DNA from: Siphonodentalium dalli
Lineage: Eukaryota > Mollusca > Scaphopoda > Gadilida > Siphonodentaliidae
Length of the DNA: 64,000 nt
Direction of reading: 5' to 3'
NCBI GenBank assembly: GCA_032622095.1
Contig: CP136066.1
Coordinates: 132,959,917-133,023,916 of the forward strand
Shown: piece after piece, positions 32,111-43,707 of the stretch
How the letters are laid out: every line of letters starts with the position of its first letter
Position numbering within the stretch: the first letter of the stretch is position 1
The notes under the pieces: model-generated
Seen by the model: the letters and a program-made list of their open reading frames with translations, nothing else
Database searches by the model: none
Told to the model about the DNA's origin: nothing
Position numbers and translations under genes: made by a program

Positions 32111-33820
32111 CCACGTGCCGATGTGCAACGTCATTTTCGCGCACGTCATTATTTTAGTAACGCCATTTTGTCTGAACTTGATGAGTGCATAAAATATTCT
32201 TTATCCGTGGGAATCGTTGAATTTTCATGTGAGTACAGATTGTCGACATGTCGGAATCGTGGTAAAGGAAACACGGCAATGTTTTGGGTTCATTATTTTT
32301 CATTTAGTTGTGGAATTTCATTGAAAACACCAACATAAATCGTACCATTCTTGGTTAGGCAGGCCTGTAGTAGCTGTACTTTAGATTTTTAATTAATAAT
32401 TCACATCATCATCTGACTCTCACGATATATTTAATGCCCCAACGAAATTTATTATTTAAACTGAACTGAAAACGAACTGCTGATGCCAGTGATTGGCGGC
32501 AGACTTTCAAGAACACAGTTAAAATTTAAGTGTTAGTGCCGATCACAAAACCTATCACAGTGAAAGTGTACCCTTCGATTTCGATTCGGCTAGGTTAACG
32601 AATTCCGTAATTCCAACTTATTATATACTCCTCATTCACTGATTCAGTCATTGACCTTCACCTTGGCGGGAGATTTGTCGATTCCGATTTTTTTTTTGTC
32701 AACAACATTTTTTTGTTTCATTTCATCCTCATCTGAGTCATCATTCATCATCGTCTAAATTCTAATATCATTATCGTCGACATAATCAAGCAGTGTGATA
32801 CACGGCATCGTGATGTACGTGACAGAAATGATAAAACTTCACAAAATATGAAGATACATGGATGTGTGAACTGTGATACTGATAGGAAAATAAATTTACT
32901 TTAAAAAGACACCTTTTAAAAAGTTTTATAACAATTGAGCAACCCATTCAATAGATATGGCCATTTACACATCTGAAAAATCCAAATTTGTTCTGCCGCT
33001 ACTACCAGTCTACCAGTAGGCAGTACCATTTAGTTACCGCAGTCACCAGTGCACCGACACAGTATTAACCTGGGACGATGCCCTGTGGCGATGTCACAAT
33101 TTAATTTTCTAAGACTTAATAACTAAATTAGTAAATAAGGCCATTAACTTAAGCCTTAAGCCAGGGTTATTTTTATGTGTCTTAAAAAACAGGGGGCCTA
33201 AAATTATATGTACTAGTAGGCATCCACACTGACGCTAATGGACACACCAGTCTCAGTCGGCGTGAGAATGAAATGTTGCCGTAAATAATTGCCGTCTGCT
33301 TCAATTCAGACTATATTTTTTTCCGTAGTTTTGATAAAGGCATCACAATGACGAAACCGCAAAAAATTGACCATCGGTCGCATATTGATCTTATACATGT
33401 AGTAGGCCTACTGGTTACGTATTAAACAGGGACTGAAAGAACTGCATGGTTGTTTGATCGATGAATGGAAGAAAATGACCTTGCAAAAAATATAAACACG
33501 TGTGCATTTATGTAGAAAACACTGTCAGGTGACACTACGCGTAACTGGTGCATTTGTGTATATTATAGAAATGCACACGGTGTGCATATGTATAAAACAT
33601 TATGACAACGACCCAATCAGCCATACTGGCCATAGAATTTCTTTAAATTTTGCTGATACGGATATATAAAACTTAAGAATATTATCATAGAATTATTATG
33701 TATTTGGTGCCAGCAATTTTCTATCGCTCCTTCATATTGAATTTAAAGACTGAAATTGAACTTTGACCCATTTCACTCATATCTCTGGGAATAGGTACTG
33801 TTTATCAGTAAAAAAAGGCA
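32111..33820. other. Non-coding unique stretch
   Basis: I see no splice-supported exon. Short frames (for example 32123-32338) are unsupported. Confidence 0.45.
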
Positions 33821-33824
33821 TTAA

Positions 33825-34212
33825 AGACATGTATACATGTATTATGGACTTGTTCCGGTACCGTACGGTACATAAAACTGATGAGTTAGTAGTCAGGCGC
33901 TATGCCAACAGGGGGAATGTAGCATTCTATGAATATTGTTGAACATTTCAAGCAAATTGTCGGTGCCACTCTATAGAAAACAATGTCTGAACTACGCTGA
34001 ATTGTAAATATTTACATCTCGATTCGGGATGCAACTTTCGGCGATAAAGTAAGGAAAACAAGTTTGCCATCGACAGTCACTGAATTAAATTAATATGTAA
34101 GAATGACGATGCGTGTTGTCAAATTGAATATAATATTTGTAAAACTAACTACTTTCAGCAAAATTATTCAACATTTATATTTGATCACTCTACCCAAGCG
34201 TTTCACATCACT
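33825..34212 (+). mobile_element. TTAA-type MITE, family Z, copy
   Basis: Preceded by TTAA (33821-33824). Ends in GCGTTTCACATCACT followed by TTAC, a probable mutated TTAA. Homologous along its length to 51150-51473 (ATTATGGACTTGTT at the left, GTCTGAACTACGCT in the middle). Confidence 0.7.
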
Positions 34213-36490
34213 TTACTATAATTTTCATTTATAGGCATAAAGTTTCATAAACAAATTAAATAAGTCCAACACACAATAACGATTATTCATATTATGCCAG
34301 TGTTTTGAATATACAGCACAAATGTTAACCAGCCAAAAGTAGGAACACTTTTATTGACAGAAAATCACAATGTCATGACGTTGTTTTGTCACATCCCTAA
34401 ACGTACCTTTAAATTGGGTGTCTTATTCACATGTACCGGTACGGCAATTGTTTTTCTAGATTTTTTTCAGAACAATTTATTTTGACAAAAGCTGGATTCA
34501 GCCATGCAAAACTGAAATATGTGATGAACATAGCATTGGTGAAATCTTTTTAGGAAAAATTTTGGTCCCCTGATCTCATAAAGTTGCATGATCTGATGAT
34601 TTAAACTTTGAATTTCACAATCTCATATAAAAAATGGAGCTCAGCTCTGAAAAGATCCTCATGCGATGCAGCGATATGGCGAGGTGACTTGGAATTGATC
34701 CAAATATCCTCATGTCGATCGTTAAATAGGCGAGGTGGCTTTGACGGCTGGCTCTAGATTTCAAGCAATTATATGCTATATATGAGATTGTTTGTTTTGA
34801 AATTTGAAATGATCAGTTTTATGTTTCTTTTCCACAACTTGGGAAGGGGTATCCACTGTCCAACTTCGAATTTGGAATATCCTAGCTGCATGGGTCAGCG
34901 TCCCAGAAAAAAATCCAGAATCTCGACATTCTTGTAAATATCAATCACATTTCTTTAAAAACATTACATAAATTTATGACAGTCTACATTGAGGGTTCCT
35001 GAATTATTTTAGACTTCCAGTCATATATAGTTTGTGATATGGCTTTTATGCGTGGGACTTGTGTGATCGGAGTACATAAACTCACCCCTCTGTCATCACA
35101 TGACTGATTCAATTTGGAATTTTGGACTCTAATATACTGTCCAGATCCAGTCGCATCTATTGACACAATAAAATAATTTGCGCGATTCTTTGACGTCATA
35201 TATGGCGACATGTAAAATTTAGCTTGGCAATATAAAATTGCTTTTGATTCCTTTTGTCGTCTACAAACTCTTCTTCACCATCACCACCATATCATCATCT
35301 TCATCATCATCATAAGTTCACAATATGAGAGCAACCAAACTATCGATATAAAATTTACATGTAGTTCAGTTGAACAAATCCCAATTGTTGACCTTTGAAT
35401 TAGGCCTATACCAGTAGTTTAAGTTTAATACAAAATAGTGATTCTGTTCTCAATGATATCACCCTACTGTACTAGTATACGATTGAAACAATGTAATTCT
35501 TCTGCATTTTATGTGTCAAAAGTGATTTAGACAATCAGAACCTCTAGTACATGTATATAATATTAAATAATCAAAATCAAAACATCTTCATAATAATGAA
35601 TATCATATAAATTTAAATAATTATTGCAGTCAAATTCTATGTTGACTGGTAATCACTACTATACACAACCATCTGCATCATCATGGTTGCATGTGCCAGA
35701 TAAAATATTAATTCAGAGCAATTAGTATTGATATATATGAGCTATGATTCTACAGATAACATGTCGACAATCTGTGCTTTTAGATACAAATCCAGATTCT
35801 GTAATCCAAAATGTCAATGTGGAGCAACAGTTAATATTGTTACTTTTGCGAGTGCAGTTATCATTATGTTTTTGCTGAATGCCGCCATTTTCGAATCCTC
35901 TATTAACAACAACAACATTCTACAACCCATTACATGCAGACAACTTTGACTCATTTATGATGTCGATATAATGGATGATCACAGATGTTTCATGGTGACT
36001 GGAAAATCAAGGATTGGGGAATCTGGTTGAAATTTTCACAGGTATTTATGAATTATCTATAATAAAATAATTATTATATGCTTTGAAGTTTGCACAAAAT
36101 CTTCAGTCCCACTCACACTCTCAGGTAGCAGTACACAAGGCAAACAAAGCCATAACAGTGCCATAACTCAATGACAAATTGTACGAAGAACCTACAGTAC
36201 AGATAAATGATTACACCTAAAATTCCTGTCGAAATTGAAACATGCTTGATGGGATCTATGCCAAGGATAATGGCTCAGGATTTATTTGAAGTATAGTACC
36301 CCCTCCAAGGTTGGCAAAGTTGCTGGAAATCGTGTATTGCTACCTTAAAGAGACTTATTGAATTGGATAAATTAGTGAAAATCTACTGAAACATTTAATT
36401 TTTCCTATCTTCGTGTGTTACTATTCGCAGTTTCTATTTATGACTGTTGTTCTCGGAACTAGGCGCATTTGCTTGTAGAGTATTTGTTTC
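34213..36490. other. AT-rich non-coding stretch
   Basis: Contains (CAT/ATC)n-like low complexity at 35275-35315. The 73-codon frame at 35728-35949 has a hydrophobic run (VNIVTFASAVIIMFLLNAAI) after a Cys-rich stretch, but no splice, start or family support. Confidence 0.45.
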
Positions 36491-36494
36491 AGAG

Positions 36495-37220
36495 GCTATA
36501 AATACTATGGATTTCAGCTTGACAATTAAGTCACTGAATGATCACACCGACAGGGCAAAAACCAAATTCAACGTATGTCGGTAGCCGAGAGGTAGCGTAC
36601 TGGTCTCTCATGCTAGCGGACCGTGGATCGCAACCTGGTCAGGGTATTCTGACAAAAAAAATCAGAACTCGGTCAGATACCAAGTTTGTAAGGCTGAAAA
36701 GTCTCATTCGAGATCACTGAATAAAGATCCGAATGCAAAAGTGCCGACTTCCCCCATTACAACATTTGTCCAGGTATGTTGTTGTGGTGCAGTACGCTGT
36801 CCGATCGGGTGCGGACATAAATGGCTGACCCGTGTACACGCCTCGGTGTGTGCACGTTAAAGAACGCTACTGTAGTCACCACAGGGTTATAAAGTTACTC
36901 GGCCATGGTAGCACCTGGACCGGCTCATAATTGTCAGTAAATGACAGCGAGCTGTAATGTGAAGAAGAAGATGTCTGCTATGGATAAAACAAAAACATTT
37001 CGGTTCACATGATTTGGGGGAGGGGGGTTGGTGATGTGATTATATATACATCAGTTACTCTGTACGATTCATTTCGAGTGGTGCGATTTTGTGTAATTAT
37101 ACATAAAATTGACATTAATTTAACGAAACGTGTTACATTTCAACAATGGAGTTCCTTGGATACCTGGTGCGAAAAGCCGTATTAATGTTGGTTATTTAGT
37201 CTTGGTCGTGTTTCCGAATG
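36495..37220 (+). repeat. Local duplication, copy 1 (split by SINE)
   Basis: 36505-36557 (TTTCAGCTTGACAATTAAG) and 36989-37220 (GGTTCACATGATTTGGGGGA ... TCTTGGTCGTGTTTCC) match 37340-37620. The part between is the SINE. The duplication predates the SINE insertion because copy 2 lacks it. Confidence 0.75.
36558..36988 (+). mobile_element. tRNA-derived SINE
   Basis: A tRNA-like head is at about 36568-36640: TAGCCGAGAGG matches the box A consensus TRGYNNARNGG, and GGATCGCAACC is a recognisable box B. The body includes GGTGCGGACATAAATGGCTG and the string GTGCACGTTAAAGAACGC (36850-36867), a sequence type I associate with conserved central domains of mollusc and other invertebrate SINEs. It ends in a short GAAGAAGAAG tail. 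Flanking A-rich AAAAAC strings may be the target duplication. Box spacing of about 45 bp fits a Pol III internal promoter. The 60-codon frame 36538-36720 is a shadow. Confidence 0.8.
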
Positions 37221-37329
37221 ACCGAGTAATGTCAATTTGTACATTGGAGTTGGAGAGGGGGCAAAGTCAGCTACTGAGTTATCACGAACAGCGCGTGAGC
37301 ACCAGCACAATATAAATGGTATATATTCC

Positions 37330-37640
37330 ATAAATAATTAAATAGTGTGATTTCAACTTGACAATTAAGCATTGAATCAATGAATGTACACCGAGCGGCC
37401 AAATAAACATGGTTCACATTTTGGGGGAGGGGGGTGATTATACATGCATTAGTTATTCCCTACGATTTGTTTGGAGTTTTGCGTTCTTACATGTTTATGA
37501 TGAAATGTGTTGCTAAGGGAACATTCCAACAATGGAATTCCTCGGATACCACCTACGAATAGGCGTATTGATATTGGTTAAACGGTCTTGGTCGTGTTTC
37601 CAAATAACCAAGTACATTGTCTTAACATAATCAGGGGGTG
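37330..37640 (+). repeat. Local duplication, copy 2
   Basis: Uninterrupted counterpart of 36505-37220: TTTCAACTTGACAATTAAGC, TTTTGGGGGAGGGGGGTG, CAACAATGGAATTCCTCGG, GTCTTGGTCGTGTTTCC. A G14 run follows at 37680. Confidence 0.75.
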
Positions 37641-39044
37641 GGGGGGAGGGGTGTGGCAAGAACATTCTCTTAACATATGGGGGGGGGGGGGGGCTGGCTA
37701 GTAAATAATCACAGTGCATATGCTCTGGTCAGCAGAATACAGATGTAATATGTCTGTTCAGACTGCCTTTTCGACTGGGATATTTAGAATTTAACTTTGT
37801 TTTTTGGTTGAAAAATAGAAATATAAGTATCTGGGGCCATAACCGCCAGTGTAGCCTGTGTTAACTGTGTCATTACTGGTTTGAAGGTTTATTTATTTTA
37901 CAAAACTGGGAAAGTTGTCAAAAAAGTGAAAAATTTGGATACGCAACAGGGTTTATATACAGGAACTTGAAAATAGCCCGATTTCTCTCCCCTGAATTAT
38001 GTCATCTTGGCTTGCAAGACCTTTTTTTCAAATTGATACGATAACTTTTTTTCTATTTAAAATATTTCTCAGCTCTAACATAGCTCTATCAGGTGGAAGA
38101 ATCTTATTTACTGACATTCGCTTTATCATGGTCTGTTTTTGGGTTGAAAATGGCCAATTTGAGTTTTAAAAATGGGTAAAATTGAGCGTTTCATGTGTGC
38201 AAACCAAGGGGCATAACTCAATGACAAGCACCATTCTGCAAACCTTGTCATATTCCGTATCATTTCAGACTCGGCTTTAATACAATGCCATGATTGGTAC
38301 GAACTATATATCACATTATTTTTAGCTGAGTCAAGGGCCGGCGCGCATTTTGAATTTAGTTGTAGTACCGGTACATCGATTCGTGGGTACGAAAACATTC
38401 CAATAAATTTGAATTAAGCATTTTTTAAGTTTTGTTTTGTTTTACAACAATGATATAGAATAGTTTATAAAATATCTATATAAAATTACGCATGGCTTAA
38501 ATTTGTTGTAGACATGACAAATAGCTCAATTGTTGCGAGGTGACAACATATTTGAACATCAATATGCCATTATCGATTCAGACCATAATACAGTGCTGAA
38601 TCTGTGCTATCAATGCAATAAAATCGGATGCTTGGTCCAGGTTTCCAGATATTTTGGCGATAAAATATTATGGACCATACATAATCATTAGTCTAGATCG
38701 AATAACTTGTCAAATAAGAATTCAAGTAATGGGATTATGTAAAACGTCAGCTATATATATAGAGGTGACACATTTCTTCCAGGTCTGCATTCTACGAAAA
38801 ATTAATTCTAATTATACCAGAGAGCTAGGCCTGAGAGGTCATATGTCCAGGCATGTGGGGAAAACATTTTGCAGAAAATTATATTTAGTTATATTTTAAG
38901 ATAAATTAATCGAGAAATAATCATTTGTCACCGTACATGTATGTCACGTACAAATGTATAATCATATACTTGAGTGGCTCATACAGTACAATACAAGCAA
39001 CAACAGTTACCTGTGAAATTAATTAATTGTGACCTCTTTTGTAG
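37641..39044 (+). other. Stretch upstream of the plus-strand exon (probable intron)
   Basis: Ends with the acceptor TGACCTCTTTTGTAG at 39044. No upstream exon of the same gene could be identified with confidence. The frame at 38654-38899 is unsupported. Confidence 0.4.
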
Positions 39045-39187
39045 GGAGATCAGAATGGTACAAGATCAAGGTTGTGAAGGGTCGGGACAGCAATCTCCAA
39101 CCCAGGACCCAGGTGCTCTACTTCAGGGATGAAACATATACTGGAGGTCATCTGGTCACTGAATATAGGGGAGCGTACCATCCCTGA
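39045..39187 (+). CDS. 3'-terminal coding exon of an unidentified gene
   Basis: After a pyrimidine-rich acceptor (GTGACCTCTTTTGTAG), two bases complete a codon and 46 codons follow to a TGA at 39185-39187. The peptide reads RSEWYKIKVVKGRDSNLQPR, then TQVLYFRDETYTGGHLVTEY, then RGAYHP. Codon use and amino-acid content look like genuine coding sequence, and GC is locally raised compared with the AT-rich flanks. The alternating charged and hydrophobic N-terminal part would suit beta strands. The Gly-rich/aromatic end (YTGGHLVTEYRGAYHP) resembles short repeats of ciliary microtubule-associated proteins in feel only. I cannot name the family. Upstream exons should lie at lower coordinates. No canonical AATAAA was found close downstream. 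Confidence 0.65.
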
Positions 39188-40017
39188 AGTTTCTAGATAA
39201 GTCACCACTCATTGAACAAATCATCCAAACATGCAGTTTAATAGTCCTATTGTGACCTGTAATACCTTTAGGGCTGTAGCAATACACATTTTAATGATAT
39301 GATACATATCACAATACAAACTTACATTATGATCAATACATGTCACAATTCACTTTATTGCTTTTGAAACTGAACTGAAATTGATATTTCTAATATTTGA
39401 ACAATTATTCATCTAAAAATCATTGATTGTATCTTTACAACCATCTCTCAATGTTTGTATGAGTCATTTTGGTGGAAACAATATTTTGTATACCAGATTT
39501 ATACAACAATTTACAAGATGATGTTCATATATATACTTAAGTATGGTAAGTCTGTGAGAGAAGAGGATTTGACAGCAAGCACTAGGCGCTTATATGGAGG
39601 CATGTCCTCAGAAAAGAACAGTATATGCTTATGAGTCATTTTGATCATTTACATAATCTAGAAGTGCAGTGGCATATTTCACCTACCAGCACAAGCAGTG
39701 CTCCTTGATTTTATTATACTTTTGTATCCCGAAAAACAGAGGACATGATATGTATTGTATCATTATAGAATCGCATTGCGATACAATCAAATGTATATAC
39801 ATCCTAGAAGCATTTCAACATCAAAGATCTAACCATGATTTGACGCTTTACATGTACATGTACATATATGAATAATGCATTTAGATTGGTTGCCCATATG
39901 TAAATATAATTGTCTAAAATCTATCTAAAATAGCCCTCTAATTGCCCTCATATGCTGTTTTAAATTCGGCACCGATGGGTAGTACTGCGAGAATTTAAAT
40001 ATGAGTAAGGTACTTGC
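39188..40017 (+). other. Putative 3' UTR and downstream non-coding DNA
   Basis: Follows the stop codon at 39185-39187. No strong poly(A) signal placed, nothing else recognised. Confidence 0.4.
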
Positions 40018-40021
40018 TTAA

Positions 40022-40261
40022 CACTTTCATGACTGGAGCTTCCTGAAATTTTGCGAAAAACCCTGTGCCAATGCCTTCTTTTATATAAGCGAGTCTCCCA
40101 TAGGGAGTCTCACATATATAAGAGAATACATTGGCCTAACAATATTTACCATGATCGTGTAAGCCAGTGCAAGGATCCATATGGGAGACTCGCATGTATA
40201 AGAGAATGCACTGGCACAGGATCTTTAATGCTGCACCAGTGAAGCTCCCGTCCTGAAAGGG
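40022..40261. mobile_element. piggyBac-like MITE, family P1, copy 1
   Basis: TTAA at 40018-40021 precedes CACTTTCATGACTGGAGCTTC. The right end is the inverse, CCCTTTCAGGACGGGAGCTTC (18 of 21 matching), followed by TAAA, one base from TTAA. The interior has paired GGGAGACTCGCAT / GCGAGTCTCCC strings and GCACTGGCACAGG. CCC-starting TIRs with a TTAA target fit piggyBac-like non-autonomous elements. It preserves the empty site for the mariner MITE nested in copy 2 (57755-58224). Confidence 0.7.
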
Positions 40262-40860
40262 TAAATTACTTCTGATGCATAAATTCCATATTCCCTTAGT
40301 TCATCATTATTGGTTGATACATTACTGTTTATATACCAATCTCTCATTTTCATATACAGTACTAGGGCACTATATAAAAAGGCTTTACAAATATTACTTT
40401 TTAATGCCTTTGTTAAGACCCACATCCACTACCGTATAATTGCAGAACGCAGATGCAGCAACTTTTGCTATTTTGGTCTCCCATACTATGAAAAATGGAT
40501 CCTTAGAATGTAAACAATGTATGCAAATGGAGGACAATTTAAATTTTTCTGGATCGTAGTACTTTTTCACAGACAGGAAATTTGGGAAAGTTCTTGTTTC
40601 TGTTCAAAATAAGGTCTCCTTGGCTCTAGCCAGATAGTTACAGGAGTACAGGACCGTCGTAATTTTTCAGTTTCTGAAAAATGTTACCCATGATCACAGC
40701 TGGACAAACGCCATTTGGGAAAAATTTGATCGCTTATCAGGTCCGGCAATTTCCCTATTTGCTGTATACCCCAATCGGCATTATTACTTATGTACGCCAA
40801 TTGGTGTATATACATCTATCGGCCTATATATTAATTGATAGAAGCTACACATGCAGGTAA
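40262..40860. other. Non-coding stretch
   Basis: Frames at 40225-40425 (minus) and 40310-40513 overlap and are unsupported. Confidence 0.45.
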
Positions 40861-40970
40861 CAGCCCTCTTAATTGGCTATGGCAATCAGCATTGCTGAAG
40901 CAAACCGGGTCACGGCAAGGGGTTGCCGTAGCAGATTGCCGAGGCTAAACTATCTGAATTAAGAGAGCTG
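40861..40970. mobile_element. 110-bp hairpin MITE (CAGCCCTCTTAATT ends)
   Basis: Terminal CAGCCCTCTTAATT and inverse CAGCTCTCTTAATT differ at one base. The interior carries TTGGCTATGGCAATC and GATTGCCGAGGCTAA in near-inverse arrangement. A related copy is at 50135-50220. Confidence 0.7.
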
Positions 40971-41193
40971 CACACATCACCTTAGTTTTGAACAAAAATT
41001 GCAAGAACCACAAATTTGCGCAATATGTTGTCTAGTTATATGCTTAGTGTGCACGTATATAATCATACGGTTAAAGAAAATTAGGAAAACGTGAACTTTT
41101 ATGCGGCGAAGCCAATTTATTGTCTTTTGAAGATGATTAATATGTTAGCTGATGTGAATATTTTGTAAAATGGGGTTATATCTTAATTTACAG

Positions 41194-41280
41194 ATTCAGA
41201 AGACGAACTTAATCGGATAGAGAAGCCTTATCTGTAGACAGCAGTAAAGGACAGACTGATCATTGATTGGCTTAAAACAG
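41194..41280 (+). other. Candidate spliced exon (UTR or lncRNA)
   Basis: An 87-base segment is bounded by an acceptor (ATATCTTAATTTACAG) and a strong donor (AAACAG then GTAAGA at 41281). All three frames contain stops. The longest reads SEDELNRIEKPYL then TAG. If real it is either a terminal-coding exon followed by a 3' UTR intron or an exon of a non-coding RNA. It may belong with the acceptor at 47252 or with the gene of the exon at 39045, but this is speculation. Confidence 0.4.
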
Positions 41281-41299
41281 GTAAGACATATTTTTATAG

Positions 41300-41655
41300 A
41301 AATGAGCCTTGTCTGTCCATCTGTCCATCCGTGTGTCTGTCTGGAACATTGTCTGAGTCTGTATTCTGTCATTTTCTGGCCAATTTAAAAAAAAACTTTT
41401 TACAAACACCTGAGATTTTGGTCGGACTCATTTTGGCGGAGTTATTTCCTTTTTTCGACATAGAAACGTACATGCTGGTACGCATCTTTACCAGCCTGTA
41501 TTCCGTCATTTTCCAGTCAATTTTCTTTTAAATTGGCACAGATGTCAAACAGCATGGAACCTGCACACCTGCATTTGAGTTCAGTCGTAGTAATTTTGGC
41601 AGATTTATCAGGATTTATTGTAATTTTTCAACATAGAAATGTTTTATTTATTTTT
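41300..41655 (+). other. Decayed tandem-core-like DNA
   Basis: CTGTCCATCTGTCCATCC at 41310, followed by GATTTTGGTCGGACTCATTTTGGCGGAGTTATTTC and a later partial copy (GTAATTTTGGCAGATTTATC at 41590), suggests an old microsatellite-plus-core element. Confidence 0.4.
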
Positions 41656-42500
41656 TAGTTTATAAAAAACGAGGGACAGTTGGCGGGCGGGCGGACCTAA
41701 AAAAATGCCTTATAACTTTGACATTTGTGAACGGATTTGGTATGTGAGTTGCTCCCAATGACTGTTTACTGCATGTAGAAAATGGGTCACGTCCAAACTT
41801 TTTGACAAGAGTTATCCATCTTTGATAACTTTTTTGCATTTTTTCACTGTTAGCGCGATAACTCAATCAATTATTAACTGATTCGAACCATATTTGACAT
41901 ATGAGTCTCTTGCAACAATATCTCGAACAAGTTCGAAAACCAGGTTTGTCCGAATTTTTTCCCCGGAGTTATAGGCCTTAGTTTGTCTATTTTTCGCATT
42001 TTTTTCACCATAAGCGTGATAACTGAATAAAATATTAACTGATTCAAACCATATTTGATATATGAGTCTCTTGCAACAATATCTCGGACAAGTTCGAAAA
42101 CCAGGTTTGTCCGAATTTTTTCCCCGGAGTTATGGGCCTTAGTTTGTCTATTTTTAGAATTTTTTACACCGTTAGCACGATAACTGAATAAAATATTAAC
42201 TGATTCAAACCATATTTGATATATGAGTCTCTTGCAACAATATCTTGGACGAGTTTGAAAACCAGGTTTGTTCAAATTTTTCCCCCGGAGTTTGTCTATT
42301 TTTAGCATGTTTTTCACTGTTAGAGAGATAATACAATTAAATATTAACTGATTCAAACCATATTTGAAATATGAGTCTCTTGCAACAATATTTCGGACGA
42401 GTTCAAAAACCAGGTTTGTCCGACATTTTGGGCCTTGTGTGGGCCTTATCGTCAAGTTATTGGCAGAAGTTTTTTTCAACTGCCAATAAACTCGACATGT
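41656..42500 (+). mobile_element. Pearl/HINE-like element with ~160-bp core repeats
   Basis: A GGGACAGTTGGCGGGCGGGC microsatellite segment at 41671 is followed by cores with the landmark GATTC(G/A)AACCATATTTGA at about 41881, 42042, 42202 and 42352, spaced 160, 160 and 150. Each has ATGAGTCTCTTGCAACAATA and AAACCAGGTTTGTCC. A hairpin (TTGGCAGAAG / CTTTTTTTCAACTGCCAA) lies near 42460-42487. The 201-codon minus frame at 41874-42479 exists because the unit is stop-poor on that strand, and is not a gene. Confidence 0.8.
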
Positions 42501-42522
42501 TATTTTTTTCTTTACACATTAA

Positions 42523-43165
42523 CCCTTTGAATCCGTAACACCGATATTTCAGTGCAAATGAACTACGACTACATCCAGTAACACCGACAGTTCAGTGCAG
42601 CGATGACATGAGTCGATAGCAAATTTAAATATAGTATAACCCGCATCAGACCCACTGATTTATATTTAAATGGCACCCAGATATGTCGGCGTTGCCCAAG
42701 GTGTGTATGGACTGGTTGACTGCTAATATTGGGTAGAATATATGCGCATGCACATATCATATAATCTACAAAGAACACACAATATTTTAAGCGAACTGTG
42801 ATGCTAAATTTATGGCATATAGTATCATGTTCCACATGTTTGTAGAACAGATATAATTTAAACAAATATTTTCAGATTAAAGTACTAGTACCCTCACATT
42901 TATTAATCAGTGTTATTCCACATATGGGGAAGGGTCTATCATATATCAATTTGATTTATTTGCACATACACACAATAGCGCAATGAGAAATAAATGGTTT
43001 ATAGCATACTGATGCACGACAAACCAACTAAAATATAATTTAATGGGCCCAAAAACAGGTCGGCGGCAGCCAGGCGTGTATATGGAATTACCCACTAGTA
43101 TCAGGTACTAGTAGGGCTATATGTGCATGCTCGAGCATAGGCTATTTTTTACAGGGTTCAAAGGG
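42523..43165. mobile_element. piggyBac-like MITE, family P2
   Basis: Both flanks are TTAA (42519-42522 and 43166-43169). The ends read inward are CCCTTTGAATCCGTAA and, from the right, CCCTTTGAACCCTGTAAA, imperfect TIRs starting with CCC. The left subterminal part has two AACACCGA(T/C)A(T/G)TTCAGTGCA units in tandem at 42540-42600. No transposase is present. The TTAA target with a CCC end is the piggyBac signature. Confidence 0.8.
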
Positions 43166-43700
43166 TTAAAGACAGTTTGTACTATAGTGATCTGGAACCC
43201 ATAAATCCGTCAAACTGTTGGGGGACATTTTATTTTTAATTAGTTACACAGTTGGTTTTATCAATAAAAAGCTGATATGACAAAAAATAGGTCAACATCT
43301 TTCATAACAAAACCATTGTCCCATAGAGGTTTACATGCATAAACGTAAATATACAGCAATTGGGGTAAGTGCTGGACCTGCTAACATGCCACAGCATTAA
43401 ACATTTTTCCTAATTTCGGGGTCTGAATCTGATAAATTAATAAGAGTACAGAGCGGGATAATAGTACCGGTACAGGGTGGCAACATGGAACTTGGAAGCA
43501 AGTCAGTCTGAAACTCTATACCATATATTGTTTATTTTTGCGAAATATTTGTTTATTTTTGTGAAATACAGAAGATTTTAAAACCTTTAATAATCCAAAT
43601 GACCTTTTTTTCTTTTGTGACCCATAATTATTTATCTCGGTTGACAAAAAAATAAATAATGGAAAGCACCGATATGCAATGCCCGCGGATCGTGTACTGT
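43166..43700. other. Non-coding stretch
   Basis: Direct repeat TTTATTTTTGCGAAAT / TTTATTTTTGTGAAAT at 43533 and 43550. Nothing else recognised. Confidence 0.45.
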
Positions 43701-43707
43701 TAACACT

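Noticed and set aside
35728-35949. 73-codon frame with a transmembrane-like segment after a Cys-rich stretch
   Set aside because: No splice sites, start context or homology cue. Hydrophobic frames are expected in AT-rich DNA.
36568-36640. Functional tRNA gene
   Set aside because: The box A/B head is embedded in a SINE body, box B is degenerate and the acceptor stem does not pair properly.
41874-42479. 201-codon minus-strand frame with repeated RTNLVFELVR blocks
   Set aside because: It is the antisense reading of ~160-bp core repeats of a pearl-like element. The same blocks recur with the core period.
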